DNA from: Silurus meridionalis
Taxonomy: Eukaryota > Chordata > Actinopteri > Siluriformes > Siluridae
Assembly (NCBI RefSeq): GCF_014805685.1
Contig: NC_060886.1
Coordinates: forward strand, 20,420,608-20,484,607
Length of the DNA: 64,000 bases
Direction of reading: 5' to 3'
A program made the position numbers and the translations under genes. Under the pieces are notes generated by a model. It did not search any database and was not told the DNA's origin. It saw only the letters and a program-made list of their open reading frames with translations. Shown here in pieces: positions 47,448 through 58,930 of the stretch (the first letter of the stretch is position 1; each line of letters opens with the position of its first letter).

Positions 47448-48784
47448 TTTTCTCTCTTTTTTATGCAAATACTAACTAAATAATTCTCAAATTTTGCTAA
47501 TGAGATTAAAGGGTCTTACACACAGGTTTTTTTTTAACTATTCAATAAAATGTATTGACGTTAATATTTTGTTATTATTATTAATTCTATTTTTTATTAT
47601 AAAAAATTATATTTAGTATTATCATTATTAGCAGTAGTAGTAGTAGTTGTTGTAGTAGTAGTATCTTATCTTATCAGTGCTTGAACTATCACTATTTGTT
47701 TTCTGCTAAAACTTGTACAAACATGAATTTAGAGCCAAGCAACACAAATCTGTAAAAATCGAATCACACTGCAGAGCCAATACATGCTCCCTGTCTTGTT
47801 GTGCAGAAATGGTGTAGAGCATAGCTCCGTCTTTCTGGCTGTGTTTTTCAATAATTCATCGGCTGAATTGTTACAATGTGTACACACTGCAGCGGACAAG
47901 CTGACACACACTCTGAGAACACCTTCCACACATTCATTACATGAACACTGAACAATTTCTTTTTTGCTTTTTTTTTTGTATTAAACAAAATCTCTTTTGC
48001 TGTTTCGTCCTTCCAGAATGTTTTGTTATCGTGTGTCACCGCACACACCCTTGTCTTCTGTATTAAAAACATCCGAGGGTCTGTTAGTCAAGGGAATGTT
48101 ACAGACCCTTGCTAAATGTCTACAACTCCATCTGCATTTGTGATTAACTCATCAGTTGGTTACTATAGTAACAATGCGGACACGCTGAAGTGCAGTCATT
48201 ATAATTAACCTCTATCAGATTGTGTTTTCTCATTTCATAGAACTTTAACTGTGTAACCCACATAAGATTAGCAAGAAAGAATAAAAAGCTCTTCCCCCTA
48301 GAGAGATAATTTTTTTTTTTAATTCATAATGCTTAAGGATCATACACACAATCTTAGACACAATTTGACCAAATGTTTAAAAACAAAAAGATCAACTGCT
48401 TTTCCCCATAATCACCATTACAGTCAGGTAACAGACAAGATGCCATCAACAAACACAAATCTATGTGAACAATCCAGGTAAACAGATGAGGGTCAAAATA
48501 AAGAAACACAAGCTGACCTGAAGAAGGCACTAGTGAAGAGACCAGGCAAAACACAAATTGATGTACAGACACACAAAACCTTTTAAGGACTTTGGGAGAA
48601 ATAAAACAGGCAAAAAAGGTGAAGTCAAACAAGAAAGTAGTGAACAACATTATCTGGCAACATTAGTATTACCAGCATATTCTTCTCCCAGACCTCTCAC
48701 AGGAGATGTACTAATGATGAACTAAGTGCTAACCCAGTAGCTAAACACTCGCTGCAACTATCTATTTTCCTCTTTTACTCAAAC
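47445..48784. other. no gene seen
   Basis: AT-rich with an AGT triplet tract at about 47632-47661. No exon or mobile element recognised apart from the X-box-like palindrome listed separately. Confidence 0.45.
48159..48172. promoter_or_regulatory. perfect X-box-like palindrome
   Basis: GTTACTATAGTAAC is a perfect 14-bp palindrome that fits the RFX-family X-box pattern (RYYNYY, 1-3 spacer, RRNRAC). RFX factors regulate ciliary and neural genes in vertebrates. Whether this copy is used is unknown; it lies in otherwise featureless DNA. Confidence 0.3.
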
Positions 48785-49080
48785 ATTTTTATTAGATTGA
48801 CATTTCCACATACAGTATGTATATACTGTATCATATTGCATGCATCATACTACCTCGAACTACTGCACCAAAATTCATATTCATTCAATTATTCATTATT
48901 TCAATGACAATGCCATTTGCACTACAGATATGGACCCTACTGTTTACTTTTACCTCTATAATGTTACATATCAATAACTTTTCTATTTAATATATTTTTA
49001 ATGTTTATTTAATTTTGTTAAATGCTAACTGCATTTTATTCATCTTTGTACTTGTTCTCTGATAGTGACAATAAAAATGA
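48785..49080 (+). repeat. LINE 3' tail, diverged
   Basis: AT-rich stretch with TTGCACTACAGATATGG, TAAATGCTAACTGCATTTTA, TTGTACTTGTTCTC and GTGACAATAAAAATGAA, the order found at the 3' ends of teleost L2/CR1-like LINEs. A related, better-kept copy is at 63285-63600. Poorly conserved; the left limit is uncertain. Confidence 0.5.
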
Positions 49081-49084
49081 ACCT

Positions 49085-49300
49085 AGCCTTATATGTTTTT
49101 ATGTCAGTGAAGCAAGTAGGTCCCTGGAAGTCCCCAGTTTGATCCTAAGCTCTGGTTACTGTCTGTGTAGTCTCTTACATGTTCTCCTATGAGTTCTCTG
49201 GTTTCCTCCTGCCTCCAATTAACAAGCTATTAAGTTTGCCATATCGCCCCTAGGTGTGTGAATGAGTGTGTGACTGTGTGTGCATGATACCCTGGGATAG
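49085..49300 (+). mobile_element. SINE-like repeat, partial
   Basis: Contains CCCCAGTTTGATCCTAAGCT, TGGTTACTGTCTGTGTAG, TACATGTTCTCC, CTGGTTTCCTCCTGCC and TCGCCCCTAGGTGTGTGAAT, the middle of a dispersed teleost repeat with a box B-like GTTCGATCC (GTTTGATCC here). Its left, tRNA-like head is missing. It stops near 49300 against a LINE fragment in opposite orientation. Confidence 0.65.
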
Positions 49301-49302
49301 AC

Positions 49303-49745
49303 TGAGAAATTATTTTGGGGTCGCCACAGCAGATCATCCGTCTCCACACTACCCTGTCTTCTACATCTGCCTCTTTCAAACCAACTACCTGCATGTCTTC
49401 CCTCACCAAATCTATAAACCTCCTCCTTGGTCTTCCTCTTTTCCTCCTTCCTGGCAGCTCCATCCTCTGCATTCTCCTACCGACATACCCCATGTCCCTC
49501 CTCTGCGCATGTCCAAACCATCTCATTCTCCCTCACTCACCTTGTCTCCAAAACGTCCTACAAGCGCTGTCTCTCTAATAAACGAAAACCTTAACATCTC
49601 CAGCTCTCCTGTCTTTAAGTCAATGCAATACAACACAGCAGGTATCACCACAGTCCTATAAACTTTGCCTTTCACTCTTGCAGATCACATATCATTCCTG
49701 CCACTCTTCTCTACCCACTCCATCCTGCCTGCACTCTTTTCTTCA
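49303..49745 (-). pseudogene. LINE reverse-transcriptase C-terminal fragment
   Basis: The minus-strand frame at 49526 to about 49303 reads MRWFGHAQRRDMGYVGRRMQ, ELPGRRKRGRPRRRFIDLVR, EDMQVVGLKEADVEDRVVWR and RMICCGDP. This is the well-known C-terminal tail of RTE-type or related non-LTR retrotransposon polyproteins (RWFGH, GRRKRGRPRRRF, CGDP blocks). Earlier coding sequence (about 49527-49745) is frameshifted but keeps ETALVGRFGDKVSEGE-like remains. The element is severely 5' truncated, as is usual for LINEs, and dead. The exact clade is uncertain. Confidence 0.8.
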
Positions 49746-49952
49746 CTTTTCTAACAGGGATATACAGAGAAATGAGAAACCAAAATGGCCACAAAACAGA
49801 TATTCAGAACATCAGAGCCAGAGGGGTTAAATGTACTATAAATTCCATGGAAGACATTTTCAGATGTAAATGTGTGCAGTGACAGACGGTGTCTGTTCCC
49901 TCAGCTCATATAGCTATATTCAGCAATTCCTAAATACACTTGCATGCGAGCG

Positions 49953-50031
<79 letters not shown>

Positions 50032-50763
50032 CCTGGCTCAGCTTAAGCTTCTTGATTTAATCTGCCATCAGTAACTGTGAAAGTGGTCAATGGAAAACAT
50101 TTATAGCTAGGCTTACGTTACGTATTTGTAACAAAAGCTTTTTTTTTTATGATTTTTAGATTTTCTTTATGATTTTGGTTTTGTTTTTTTATCCAAAGTA
50201 AGACAAAATCCTTGCACAATCTATCACTGTAGTCAGGACAGTATCCTAAATCAATTTGGTAATTTCACAAAATAGAGGTAAAATACACCATCTTTATCAA
50301 ACAAACCTATATTAAACATCAAAGACTTGTTCAGTGTTACTGCTGGAGCTGCTCTGATGTATTGAAGGAAAGTCTTGCCCAGGCCAGACAGGTCACTCTC
50401 TCTCACACTGGGAGCAAAGCAGGTTTTCTCAACGTGTATCTGCTCTGCAGTTATGCCACATTAAACAGACCCCTCCTGTCGCCTGCCACGCAGCCACCCA
50501 GACAATCTCAAGTCGACAGCTATACCAAAGCAGAGACACTTCACGTTCATGACAACACATCTTTCCTTTTCCAACATGAACCACCACCCATTGTTTCAAG
50601 ACTTTCCAAAAACATACTTATCTCCTGGGCTGTCTAGTTTAGATGGACAGTGTGGGAACAGCAAGTCTATTTAAGCCAAATTATATGAGCTGACAAAAAT
50701 ATTAGCCTCTGTGAACATACAGTACATACTATAAAAATGAAATTTGGATATATTTTCGAGTGG
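49746..50763. other. no gene seen; CA microsatellite inside
   Basis: 50340-50640 is more GC-balanced and open for 91 codons on the plus strand, but no family is recognised. Otherwise AT-rich. Confidence 0.4.
49951..50030. repeat. (CA)n microsatellite
   Basis: CA tract of about 37 units preceded by CGCACG variants. Confidence 0.97.
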
Positions 50764-51822
50764 CACCTCACGGCAAAGAACTCTGAGGATTTAAGAATTA
50801 GAAATGTCGCTGTACACAATGATGGTCAGTAATAAGAAGATCAGTAACACCCTGAAACTGAGTCACAGTACAGTAGCCAGAGTCATACAAAGGTTTTCAA
50901 AGACGGGTTCCACTCAGAACAGACCTCGCAAGGGTCAATCAAGGAAGTTGAGTCCTCAAACTGTGTGTCAGGTGCAAAGGCTGAAGAAAACATACACATG
51001 AGTGCTGCAGCATTGCTTTAGAGGTTGAAGAAGTGAAAGGTCCGCTTCCGCAACAAGTCGTTTTGCATGGTCATTGTCCCAGAAGGAAGCCTCTTCTGAA
51101 GCTGGCTCACAAAAAAGCCCACAAACAGTTTGCTGAAGACAACCTGTCTAAGAGCATGAACAACTGGAACCATGTCCTGTGGTTTGATGAGTCTAAGTTA
51201 CACTTGTTTGGCTTAAATGGTGTTCAGCATGTGTGGTGATGCCCTGGTGAGGAGTACCAAGCAAATTTTGTCTTGCCTACAGTCAAGCATGGTGGTGGTA
51301 TCATCATGGTCTGGGGCTGCATGAGTGCTGCTGGTACTGGGGAGCTGTAATTCATTGAGGGAAACATGGATTCCCACATGTACTGTGACATTCTAAAGCA
51401 GAATATGATTCCCTCTCTTCAGAAACTGCGGCAGTTTTCCAACATAATAACAACCCCCAAACACACCACCAAGATGACAACTGCCTTGCTAAGGAAGCTG
51501 AATGTGAAGGTGATGGAGTGGCCAAGTATGCCTCTGAAAGAGAATCCCAGCAACAACCTGTGCAGCTCTGGTGAATTCCATAACAATAATGTTCACACAA
51601 AATATTGACATTTTGAACACAGTTTTGACATGTTCACATTTAATGACAGTTATGTAGGCAATAATGGCTGTATGTAGTATATCTGTACTGCTATACAAAC
51701 TGAACATTGACAACTCTATAACATATCCAAGTTTCATTTGTATAGTTTTGTCCCTCGAGTAGATTATACTAAAATGGTTGCTAAAATATGAGGGGTGTAC
51801 TCACTTTTGTGAGATACTGTAT
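50764..51822 (+). mobile_element. Tc1 element, 5' truncated
   Basis: Plus-strand copy of the family at 40598-41956. It keeps the 3' inverted repeat, which ends GGGGTGTACTCACTTTTGTG then AGATACTGTA, but no matching repeat is seen before the transposase start, so the left end is lost. Coding remnants run through the whole transposase in several frames: STQNRPRKGQSRKLSP (50910-50957), KKAHKQFAEDNLSKSMNNWN then HVLWFDESKLHLFGLNGVQ (51111-51230), [20 protein letters not shown] (51369-51428) and [15 protein letters not shown] (51492-51536). The PSMSPDLNP catalytic block is disrupted. Confidence 0.8.
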
Positions 51823-52849
51823 AAAAAAAGCAACAAGTCAAGTAGAGATCTGTTTTTATTAAGATCTAGGTTGAGACTAACAACAAATTAGGTTTGTTAT
51901 TCATACCTAGGGACAGTTTAGCTTGGCCTGTCCAGACTGTGTTTCCGGACAGTCTTTAGGGAAACCTGAAGGCTGGGAAAAAAAACCCCAAGGACAGCAG
52001 GAAAACATGATGATTAATAACAGACACAAATTAATTAAATCACTTCCCTTTCATTATTGAAAAATAGTTAAATGTCCAGCATATTTGGATTAGAATGACT
52101 AGCGAGAGAATGCCAGATGCCAGGTTTGTAGCAGCACAGCAAAAATAAAAACAATCTATTTATATATAAATAATAATTGCTTTTTATTTGATAAAAAACA
52201 AATGTGGAAAAAAATAGAGAGCCTTTTAACTGTTTATATATACCTTTTTGACACACACCTATGCAAAAGTGGCTTATTAATGGCAGCAAGGAGTCTGTGA
52301 CTCTGTCATAATTACACAGTGTGCTAATAAATTCGTATTTACATAAGTGCATAAATATGTAATTATTTAAATAGACACATCACAAGTATGTGGTTAGTAT
52401 GCAAACACTGATGGGAGTTAGAGCAGGTTAGTGCTTGCATAATTTAACATAAAAGTTTACACTAAAGTGGAAACAATAAAAGGTAAATGTTCCAATAATT
52501 TTATTAAAGTTACACTAATTTGGGAACTGTCACCGACAAGAAACATCACCTCGGAAATGATGAATGAAAAGAAAATCACTTATAGTAATTTAAAATGTAG
52601 TTAAACATGAATGGAAATAAAAATTTCAGAGTATATAAGGAAGCGATTTAAAAGGAAGTAGTGGTAATGTGTTTTCATACGGAGAGGTAGAGGTGGTGGA
52701 CAACATTTTTAATGATAGCACTTTAAGCTCTCTGTTGGAACTAATGGCAGGCCAAAGCAGGCCATGTAGTCACGAGGTTATAAGGAATTTGACAAAAATG
52801 TTCGTTAAAAGGTCTAATAATTAAAATATTGATTAATTAGTCCAACATT
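51823..52849. other. AT-rich DNA, no gene seen
   Basis: Unique-looking AT-rich sequence without recognisable exons, repeats or mobile elements. Confidence 0.45.
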
Positions 52850-53600
52850 GATTTACAGTCACACTTTATCATGTAGAGAGGTCCTAATTATCGTGCTATT
52901 ACAGGCCTGCCCTGTTCATTTTCTGTCACTTGTAATGAAAAAGGACATTTTCTTAACTGCCTTTTAGGTTTTTGACCTGTAAAATTTTAATAGGGAGTAC
53001 AGTGGTAGAGGGATATGGATTGGCAGCTGAGTCATGGCAGGGCTAATTTCACTGAGTCTGGTTAAGTGGATATATATGAACAGCTTTTTCTGAGGGAATG
53101 GGTGTTTTAAATACGATCTTCCAGTGTGACTCAGTGGTGAAACCCTGTAGCCGCTCTACATTTTCTCCCCTAGCCTCTTCATGGCTAATTTTCAATTTCA
53201 AATAGGAGGAGGGTGGAGGGGGGAAAAAAATACAACAAAATTCTCAAAAGTATAATTGGGATTAATAATAATACACAATTATTGTTCTACTTGGATACAA
53301 GCACACACTTTCTGTGAATGACATTCAGCAGTCGGTTAATGAAAAGGTGTTGAGCAGGAATTGAATCATATTTTCCACTCCATAGAGTCAGAAAATGGTG
53401 CTTCAGACACTTGTGAGTGCAGTCAGGAATCCCAATTTGCCTGCTGGAAATTGGAAATGGTGGAACGACAAGGCACGGTGCCAGCAGAGAGCCTGTGGCT
53501 TGCAGACAACGTGGGAGTGGACGAGGTGGCGGTATGATTGCGTTCACCACTGATCATCTCAACGATCCGCTCGGCCTCCATGTGTAAGCATGAAAGTGCT
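52850..53600. promoter_or_regulatory. candidate conserved non-coding island
   Basis: Two GC-balanced blocks (52860-53220 and 53290-53600). The first holds CCTAATTATCGTG, CATTTTCTGTCACTTGTAAT and TTCATGGCTAATTTTCAATT (homeodomain-type cores). The second, from GAATGACATTCAGCAGTCGG to CAACGATCCGCTCGGCCTCC, has CpGs and an 87-codon minus-strand frame that I do not recognise. Enhancer DNA is the likelier reading, but an unrecognised exon is not excluded. Confidence 0.35.
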
Positions 53601-54189
53601 TCCTGTCAAACACAGGTGCTCAACTGTGATGAGCTTTCAGGTTTCACCTGTAATGCCCTACCACACAGCTGTATGACGTGTATACTGTAATCTCTGCATA
53701 ATTTAGATGCAGGAGAGAACATTGCAATTCTTGACGCATGTGTTATTTCACAGTTCTCTGACACAGTTTGTTTATAAGCGTAGGCTTTGGCTCCTTGATT
53801 TTTTTTTATATTACCTTTTTTAAATTAAATACATGATTTAGTTACAGTGCTCAAAATCACAATACAGCATTATCAGCATTATCTTATGACTGACCAATGA
53901 ATTTAATCCAAGACTCTAAACCTCAACATCAACTTGAACCCAATGCATTTTGGTAGAATGTTTAGCAAGAATTAAAGGTGCCTGGAAACAAACTTTCAGC
54001 AAAGTGTTGTGCCAGCAAAGCGTTAGAAGAGCAATGCAGCTCCATAGTAACATATATGGAGTCTTTCTTTACAGGATCTCTAGTTTTTGGCATCTTTTGC
54101 AAAAAATGTCATCCATACTCCTTAAATCTATTCTAATTTTGAAATAGAGAATCAGGGAAGTGTCACTATCATGATGTATCAATCATACC
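53601..54189. other. no gene seen
   Basis: AT-rich sequence with no recognised feature. Confidence 0.4.
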
Positions 54190-54324
54190 CGATATCAAGT
54201 TCAAGTTCAGGTTCAAGTAGGCTTGATCTTTATTGTCATTTCAGTGAAATGAAACATTTCCCCAGGACCACAGTACTACAGCAAACTAACATAAAACTAA
54301 TAAATTAACTAATTTAATATAAAC

Positions 54325-54325
<1 letters not shown>
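54190..54325 (-). repeat. LINE 3'-end-like fragment
   Basis: TCAAGTTCAAGTTCAGGTTC followed by TTTATTGTCATTTCAGTGAA and TTTCCCCAGGACCACAGTAC matches a dispersed repeat also present at 61425-61640. In both, a TTTATTGTMAT block follows AAGTTCAAG-type repeats, as at LINE 3' ends read in reverse. Confidence 0.5.

Positions 54326-54393
<68 letters not shown>
54326..54393. repeat. (TA)n microsatellite
   Basis: Pure TA tract of about 33 units directly after the LINE-like fragment. Confidence 0.97.
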
Positions 54394-54397
<4 letters not shown>

Positions 54398-54599
54398 TTA
54401 TAGCTATATCATTGATAGATATATTTACTTTTATATATATGACAGACAAAGATTCTTCAGATTCTTCATTCCTCAGTAAATGTTTACAAGGTACAGGATA
54501 CTCTTCACTGCAATTAGAAACAAATTGTAATAAACAGTTTAATTTTTTTCCCCATCCTCTAATATGATGTGAGTACTGTGAGCACCCGTGATACATCCA

Positions 54600-55180
54600 G
54601 AACAGGAGCTGCGTCCAGCAGAACCTTTGTTTGAAAATGGTATTTGCATTTCAAAGAGAGCCCCGGGGAACCTGCGCTGCATATTTACATCTGATTAGCA
54701 ACTTTAAATGAATATGTCAAAATCAGTAAAGTGCTCATCACTGACTTTGAGGGGAGTGAAAGACCACACACACACACACACACAGACACACACACGCAAA
54801 TGCACACTCACGCATGCTTAAACACACACCTAGCCCACGCACAGACATTACAGGAAGCTTTTGTTTGATGAAATAATAAAGAAAAAAATATATAAATAAT
54901 ATGCATAAAAACATACAAAACTTTACATTTTTAAAACAGCCTAACATATTTTGAGAACATACATAAATTATCACTTTATTCCAAATCGGACTTGATAAAG
55001 TATCTGCTTTTTTGTGACAGGATGAGTAAATTTAACTAGATTCATAATGATATAAACATTTGCTGTGTGCTATTCAGAGTAATTAAATGAATATGTCAAA
55101 ATGCTTGCTGCTGCATTTTGAAAAGCTTTACGCTTAGACGAGGCTGAGGTAACGAGGTCAAGGCCAGCTAAAACGTGGGC
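54600..55180. promoter_or_regulatory. candidate island with POU octamer
   Basis: 54600-54765 contains GGTATTTGCATTTCAAAGAG, an ATTTGCAT octamer (54642-54649) next to a TTCAAAG LEF/TCF-like site, then a GATTAG core. The 20-mer TTAAATGAATATGTCAAAAT occurs at about 54706 and again at about 55083. The second block continues with CTTAGACGAGGCTGAGGTAA. Imperfect CA repeats (about 54766-54830) lie between. Regulatory reading is inference. Confidence 0.35.
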
Positions 55181-55185
55181 AGAAT

Positions 55186-55186
55186 T

Positions 55187-55218
<32 letters not shown>

Positions 55219-55219
55219 C
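55186..55219. repeat. (GT)n microsatellite
   Basis: GT tract with one TTTG interruption. Confidence 0.93.
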
Positions 55220-55379
55220 TGAAATAAAGCTGCACAGAAGAAGCACTTAATATTTCATTCTTATTTTATTCAAGAGCTAAGCAAATGCCTCTTCTATAGG
55301 TGAAACATAAATGCATTTTTGAATATGCGTGCATTGTATTTTAATTAAAGAAAATCATTGAAATTTCATGCCCGTCCTT

Positions 55380-55623
55380 TTGTGGGGTTTCTTTCTTTCT
55401 GGATTCCCACACAATTGGCTGGCCATTTCCAAAAGCCAAAGCAGAGCGAGAATGTCCAAGTGCATCATTACGGCTGCTGCATCTTGCTTGTGAGGAGAGC
55501 ACAGAAAAACATCAGTTCAAAATGTTAAGGTAAGTGAGAATAAAGGATGTGAGAAGAGAATAGGAGAGAGAGATATAGAGAGCAGGAGAGAAAGAGAGAG
55601 CCAGTAAGAAACAAAAGAGACAG

Positions 55624-55672
<49 letters not shown>

Positions 55673-56070
55673 GACAGGTCCATGTGCTCAGATGAACTTG
55701 TTTCAGCAGAGGCTCTGTGTGGTGTATAAAATATGAACTAACTATGTGATTATTAATTGGGCCCATTTTGATTTCTGTATTCCGGGCTGCATATTGTTGG
55801 CGGCTCTCCATGGGCTCCGGCTGCGTGTGTGTGTGTCGAGGGGCTCGGTGAGCCGCATGCCTCAGCCATTTAGAGAGCAGCTCTCCACTCGCACCGCAGA
55901 ATACCAATGAGTGAGGTTAAAAAGGCATGGCTCCTCTTGGAGACGACTCTCCTTTTCCCGCACACCTTCGCCAGGTCTCCATGGACTAATTTTCAAAGCC
56001 ACCTCTTAATGTGGGTTTGTGTCAATCACCCAAATAGACAGCTTCATCCCCTGATATAAAATAGTCTTAC
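55380..56070. promoter_or_regulatory. candidate conserved non-coding island
   Basis: GC-balanced blocks on both sides of a GA microsatellite (55627-55669). 55690-56070 is the most striking: GATTATTAATTGGGCCCATT, CGGGCTGCATATTGTTGGCG, GGGGCTCGGTGAGCCGCATG, CATGGACTAATTTTC and GTCAATCACCC, a mixture of homeodomain, SOX and PBX/MEIS-like motifs in non-repetitive DNA. No coding frame recognised. Strong look of a developmental enhancer, untested. Confidence 0.4.
55627..55669. repeat. (GA)n microsatellite
   Basis: Pure GA tract of about 21 units within a wider purine-rich stretch (55535-55680). Confidence 0.95.
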
Positions 56071-56839
56071 ATTAGAGTTATGCACACCAGTACCCAGCAC
56101 TATGGGGATCAGTCGCTCTTACAGAGGGGAAAATGCACACATTTACATTGCAATGACAGGAGGTGTTATCAAACCATGCACAAGAACATGCAATAAAGTA
56201 AGCTTTTAAGATGTGCTCTTGGAGGAAAGCATGAAGAACACCCTCACATTATACTCAGAGTGAGAATTTTCTTAGAATGAGGAACCACCCACCCCATCAG
56301 TTTTTTCCCCCTCTCTCTTTCGGATGAATGGCCAGTCTGTAAACTTTCATCTTTTCATGCTGCACATTTACGTTACGTTTTCATCTTCTGCCAATGGCAC
56401 TCTGAATCCAACTTAAAAAAGAACAGAAAAAAAAGGAAAATAGAATAAAGCAAGCATGGGTGTGAAAATAATACAATGGAATCCATTGGGCCTTGAGAGA
56501 GCTGTCTGTTGAAGTCATTTCAGTACAGACTTTATCACGTTCCCTTCTGTCAAAACGTGAGGGTCTGAGGAGCAACCAAGAGGAAAAAAAATATTCCATT
56601 CAAACAAAGCCTTTAAAAGGAACAATATTTATTGCATAGCGTTACAATTTTAAGAGCCCATTTTAAAAGAGTTATTTGCCTGAGATATTAAAACTAGAGC
56701 AGTGTCTGATGTTATTTGTGCCTGATGTTCTGTCTGATCATTTAAGAGGTCTGGGAAAAGAAGAAAACAAAGAAAATATAATCTCTAGCAAACACAGATA
56801 AAAAAAAGGAGAGTGAGGTGTGTGAGAGAGAGAACGAGA

Positions 56840-56841
<2 letters not shown>
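56071..56841. other. no gene seen
   Basis: Mixed-composition unique DNA; no recognised exon or mobile element. Confidence 0.4.

Positions 56842-56898
<57 letters not shown>
56842..56898. repeat. (GA)n microsatellite
   Basis: Pure GA tract of about 28 units. Confidence 0.96.
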
Positions 56899-56900
<2 letters not shown>

Positions 56901-57185
56901 AGCCTCATGAAACAAATATGCATTCCCCTGCTTGCCATGTTTGAGAACAATACATATTCAGCTGAACTGTAACTGTCAACCAAATTTCTGTCTTTGTTTT
57001 GGACATCTCTTTTTCCCCCTTTGCTGTGATCAAGTCTCTCAAACCCGTCAAAACTGTTTATGGTTTTGTCATGTGAGAGCTTTAAAGGGTCTGGGAAACA
57101 AACCCACAGAGAGGCAGCCAGCTATGACAGGGCTCATCTCATCAGCATGCAAGTGTACAAAAACAAACAGAGGGACAGAAAAGTG

Positions 57186-57186
<1 letters not shown>

Positions 57187-57240
<54 letters not shown>
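57187..57240. repeat. (CA)n microsatellite
   Basis: Pure CA tract of about 27 units; 290 bp separate it from the GA array. Confidence 0.97.
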
Positions 57241-57241
<1 letters not shown>

Positions 57242-57348
57242 TTTTAAGTGAGGAATTTGAAAGAAATGCCCAGATCAATCTCTATGAACCACTGAATAGT
57301 GAAACTTTTTAATCTTTTTATTTATTTGCACAAATCCGCTATAAAGAG

Positions 57349-57349
<1 letters not shown>

Positions 57350-57395
<46 letters not shown>

Positions 57396-57413
57396 ACACA
57401 CACACACACACAC
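57350..57413. repeat. compound (TA)n(CA)n microsatellite
   Basis: TA tract (to about 57390) passing into an imperfect CA tract. Confidence 0.93.
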
Positions 57414-57539
57414 TTACAACTTTTGCTGAATATTACTCAATAGATTTGCTATAGGAAAACCTAGGTCTTTTTTGTTGTTGTTGCTAAAAACAAAACCCTT
57501 CTGTTGCAAATCAAACATACTGATTGTGAAGGATTAGCT

Positions 57540-57830
57540 CAAAGTTCATTCATTATTTTGTTCATCTCATTTGTCCTGTAACTGTAATCCGGCTCAGGAT
57601 TGTGGTGTAGCTAAAGCCTGGCTTATAGATAATATTAGTGAGTTGGGAATGCATTCTGGATGGGATGTCCGTCCATATTGAAGCACTATGCACAAACATT
57701 CACAGACCTTTCCACGAATCATAATATTTTTAAGAGGAAACCAGACATTTATTTAGGATTTGGTTTAAAGAACTAAAAAACATGGAACTGTGGCACTGCT
57801 GCCCAATGTGCCACCATGCCAGCTGATTAG
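57540..57830 (-). mobile_element. SINE-like repeat, minus copy
   Basis: Begins with AAAGTTCATTCATTATTTTG, then GTAATCCGGCTCAGGATTG, GCATTCTGGATGGGATGTCC, AGAGGAAACCAGACAT and ends GGAACTGTGGCACTGCTGCC then CAATGTGCCACCATGCC. This is the reverse orientation of the dispersed repeat at 49085-49300 and 59740-60000. The tRNA-like head (GGCACGGTGGYRCA-type on the minus strand) lies at the right end. Diverged. Confidence 0.65.
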
Positions 57831-58549
57831 CAAAGTTAATAAAGTTGGTATATTTAATTGCAAATATAAAGGCTTTAAAAGCTTTTTCTTTATTCAATAT
57901 TAATATTAAAATATTCATGTTTTAGCCAATAAATTGTCACAGGCTTGTCCTCAGAAAGTATATTGAGTGTCCACATATTAAACCAGATCGCTGATGTCGT
58001 GGACTGTGACTGGTTCACTACAGAAGTCTTTAGAGTGTCAGCACTACACGTAATTATCGATCACAATACGATAGTGCTGAGTGGCTCTGGTCCCCACACT
58101 GCCAATCAGCACAACTTTCCTGCTTTTGCAAAGCAAATCAAATATACACCCTTATCTAATCCAGCTGGCTGTGTAACTAAGCAGCTAGACACACTTTTAT
58201 GTGACAGCAGATCCCAGCAGAGCATATCTCTCCATATCTCGGGATCTTAAAGTGTTATGAGTACTCAAATGCAGGTAATAGTCACCCCTCCTGTGTCAAT
58301 GTACACAACATAAAACACTACTTATCCTTACAATCCCTGAATCAAAATCTCCGATATCCCCTCTATATCCTGTCTTTCCTTTACCCTGAATAACAGGAGG
58401 AAAGGAGACAGGAGGGGAAAAAAAACACTATCCCCCATACTGAGCTTGTGCTTTTTTCCAAGTTACAGTCAGAGATGACACACGACACCAGAAATGATGA
58501 GAAAACAGTGGGGTGGCTTCCACTAGATTGATTCCCCTATCCTCTCATT
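57831..58549. other. no gene seen
   Basis: 57950-58260 is GC-balanced and non-repetitive (CACGTAATTATCGATCAC, TTTTGCAAAGCAAATCAAAT) and may be regulatory. The remainder is unremarkable. Confidence 0.35.
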
Positions 58550-58930
58550 CTTTTCTAGTTAGTCTTTTATTGACTACAAAGGTAGAGGCGAGACTTGGTG
58601 AGAGCGGCGGTCTGGCCTGGTTAATCCCGGGGGCGTCAGAGGAAGGTGATCACATCTAAAGGACGCTCAGGCCTACAAGGAAATCAGCGACGCAGAGGAG
58701 AGTCTAAGCTACTTAAACACGAGATGGGCAGGGATGAGCTCTAGTCCTTATAGAAGAGTGACAGAAAGAGAAGGAGTGAGACCCTCACAAGAAAGAGGAA
58801 ATAATTGCAGAAGGCTTTGGAGGCAGGCAGTCGTGCGACTCTTGATCGGAAAAGGAAGTGTCTTTTGGGATAATGGTCTGGTGTGCTGGGAAAGGAAGAG
58901 AAGAAAGACAGAAATAGGCTGAGATTTAAG
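58550..58930. promoter_or_regulatory. candidate conserved non-coding island
   Basis: GC-rich for this window, with CpGs and a TAATCCC motif (CTGGTTAATCCCGGGGGCGT near 58616-58635). No coding frame recognised beyond 75 codons. Possible enhancer or small unmethylated element. Confidence 0.3.

Noticed and set aside
49266..49661. 131-codon plus-strand frame
   Set aside because: It is the antisense shadow of the LINE reverse-transcriptase fragment.
56381..56599. 72-codon minus-strand frame with a hydrophobic N-terminus
   Set aside because: Short, no homologue recognised, no splice signals, and hydrophobic residues come from T-rich antisense of A-rich DNA.
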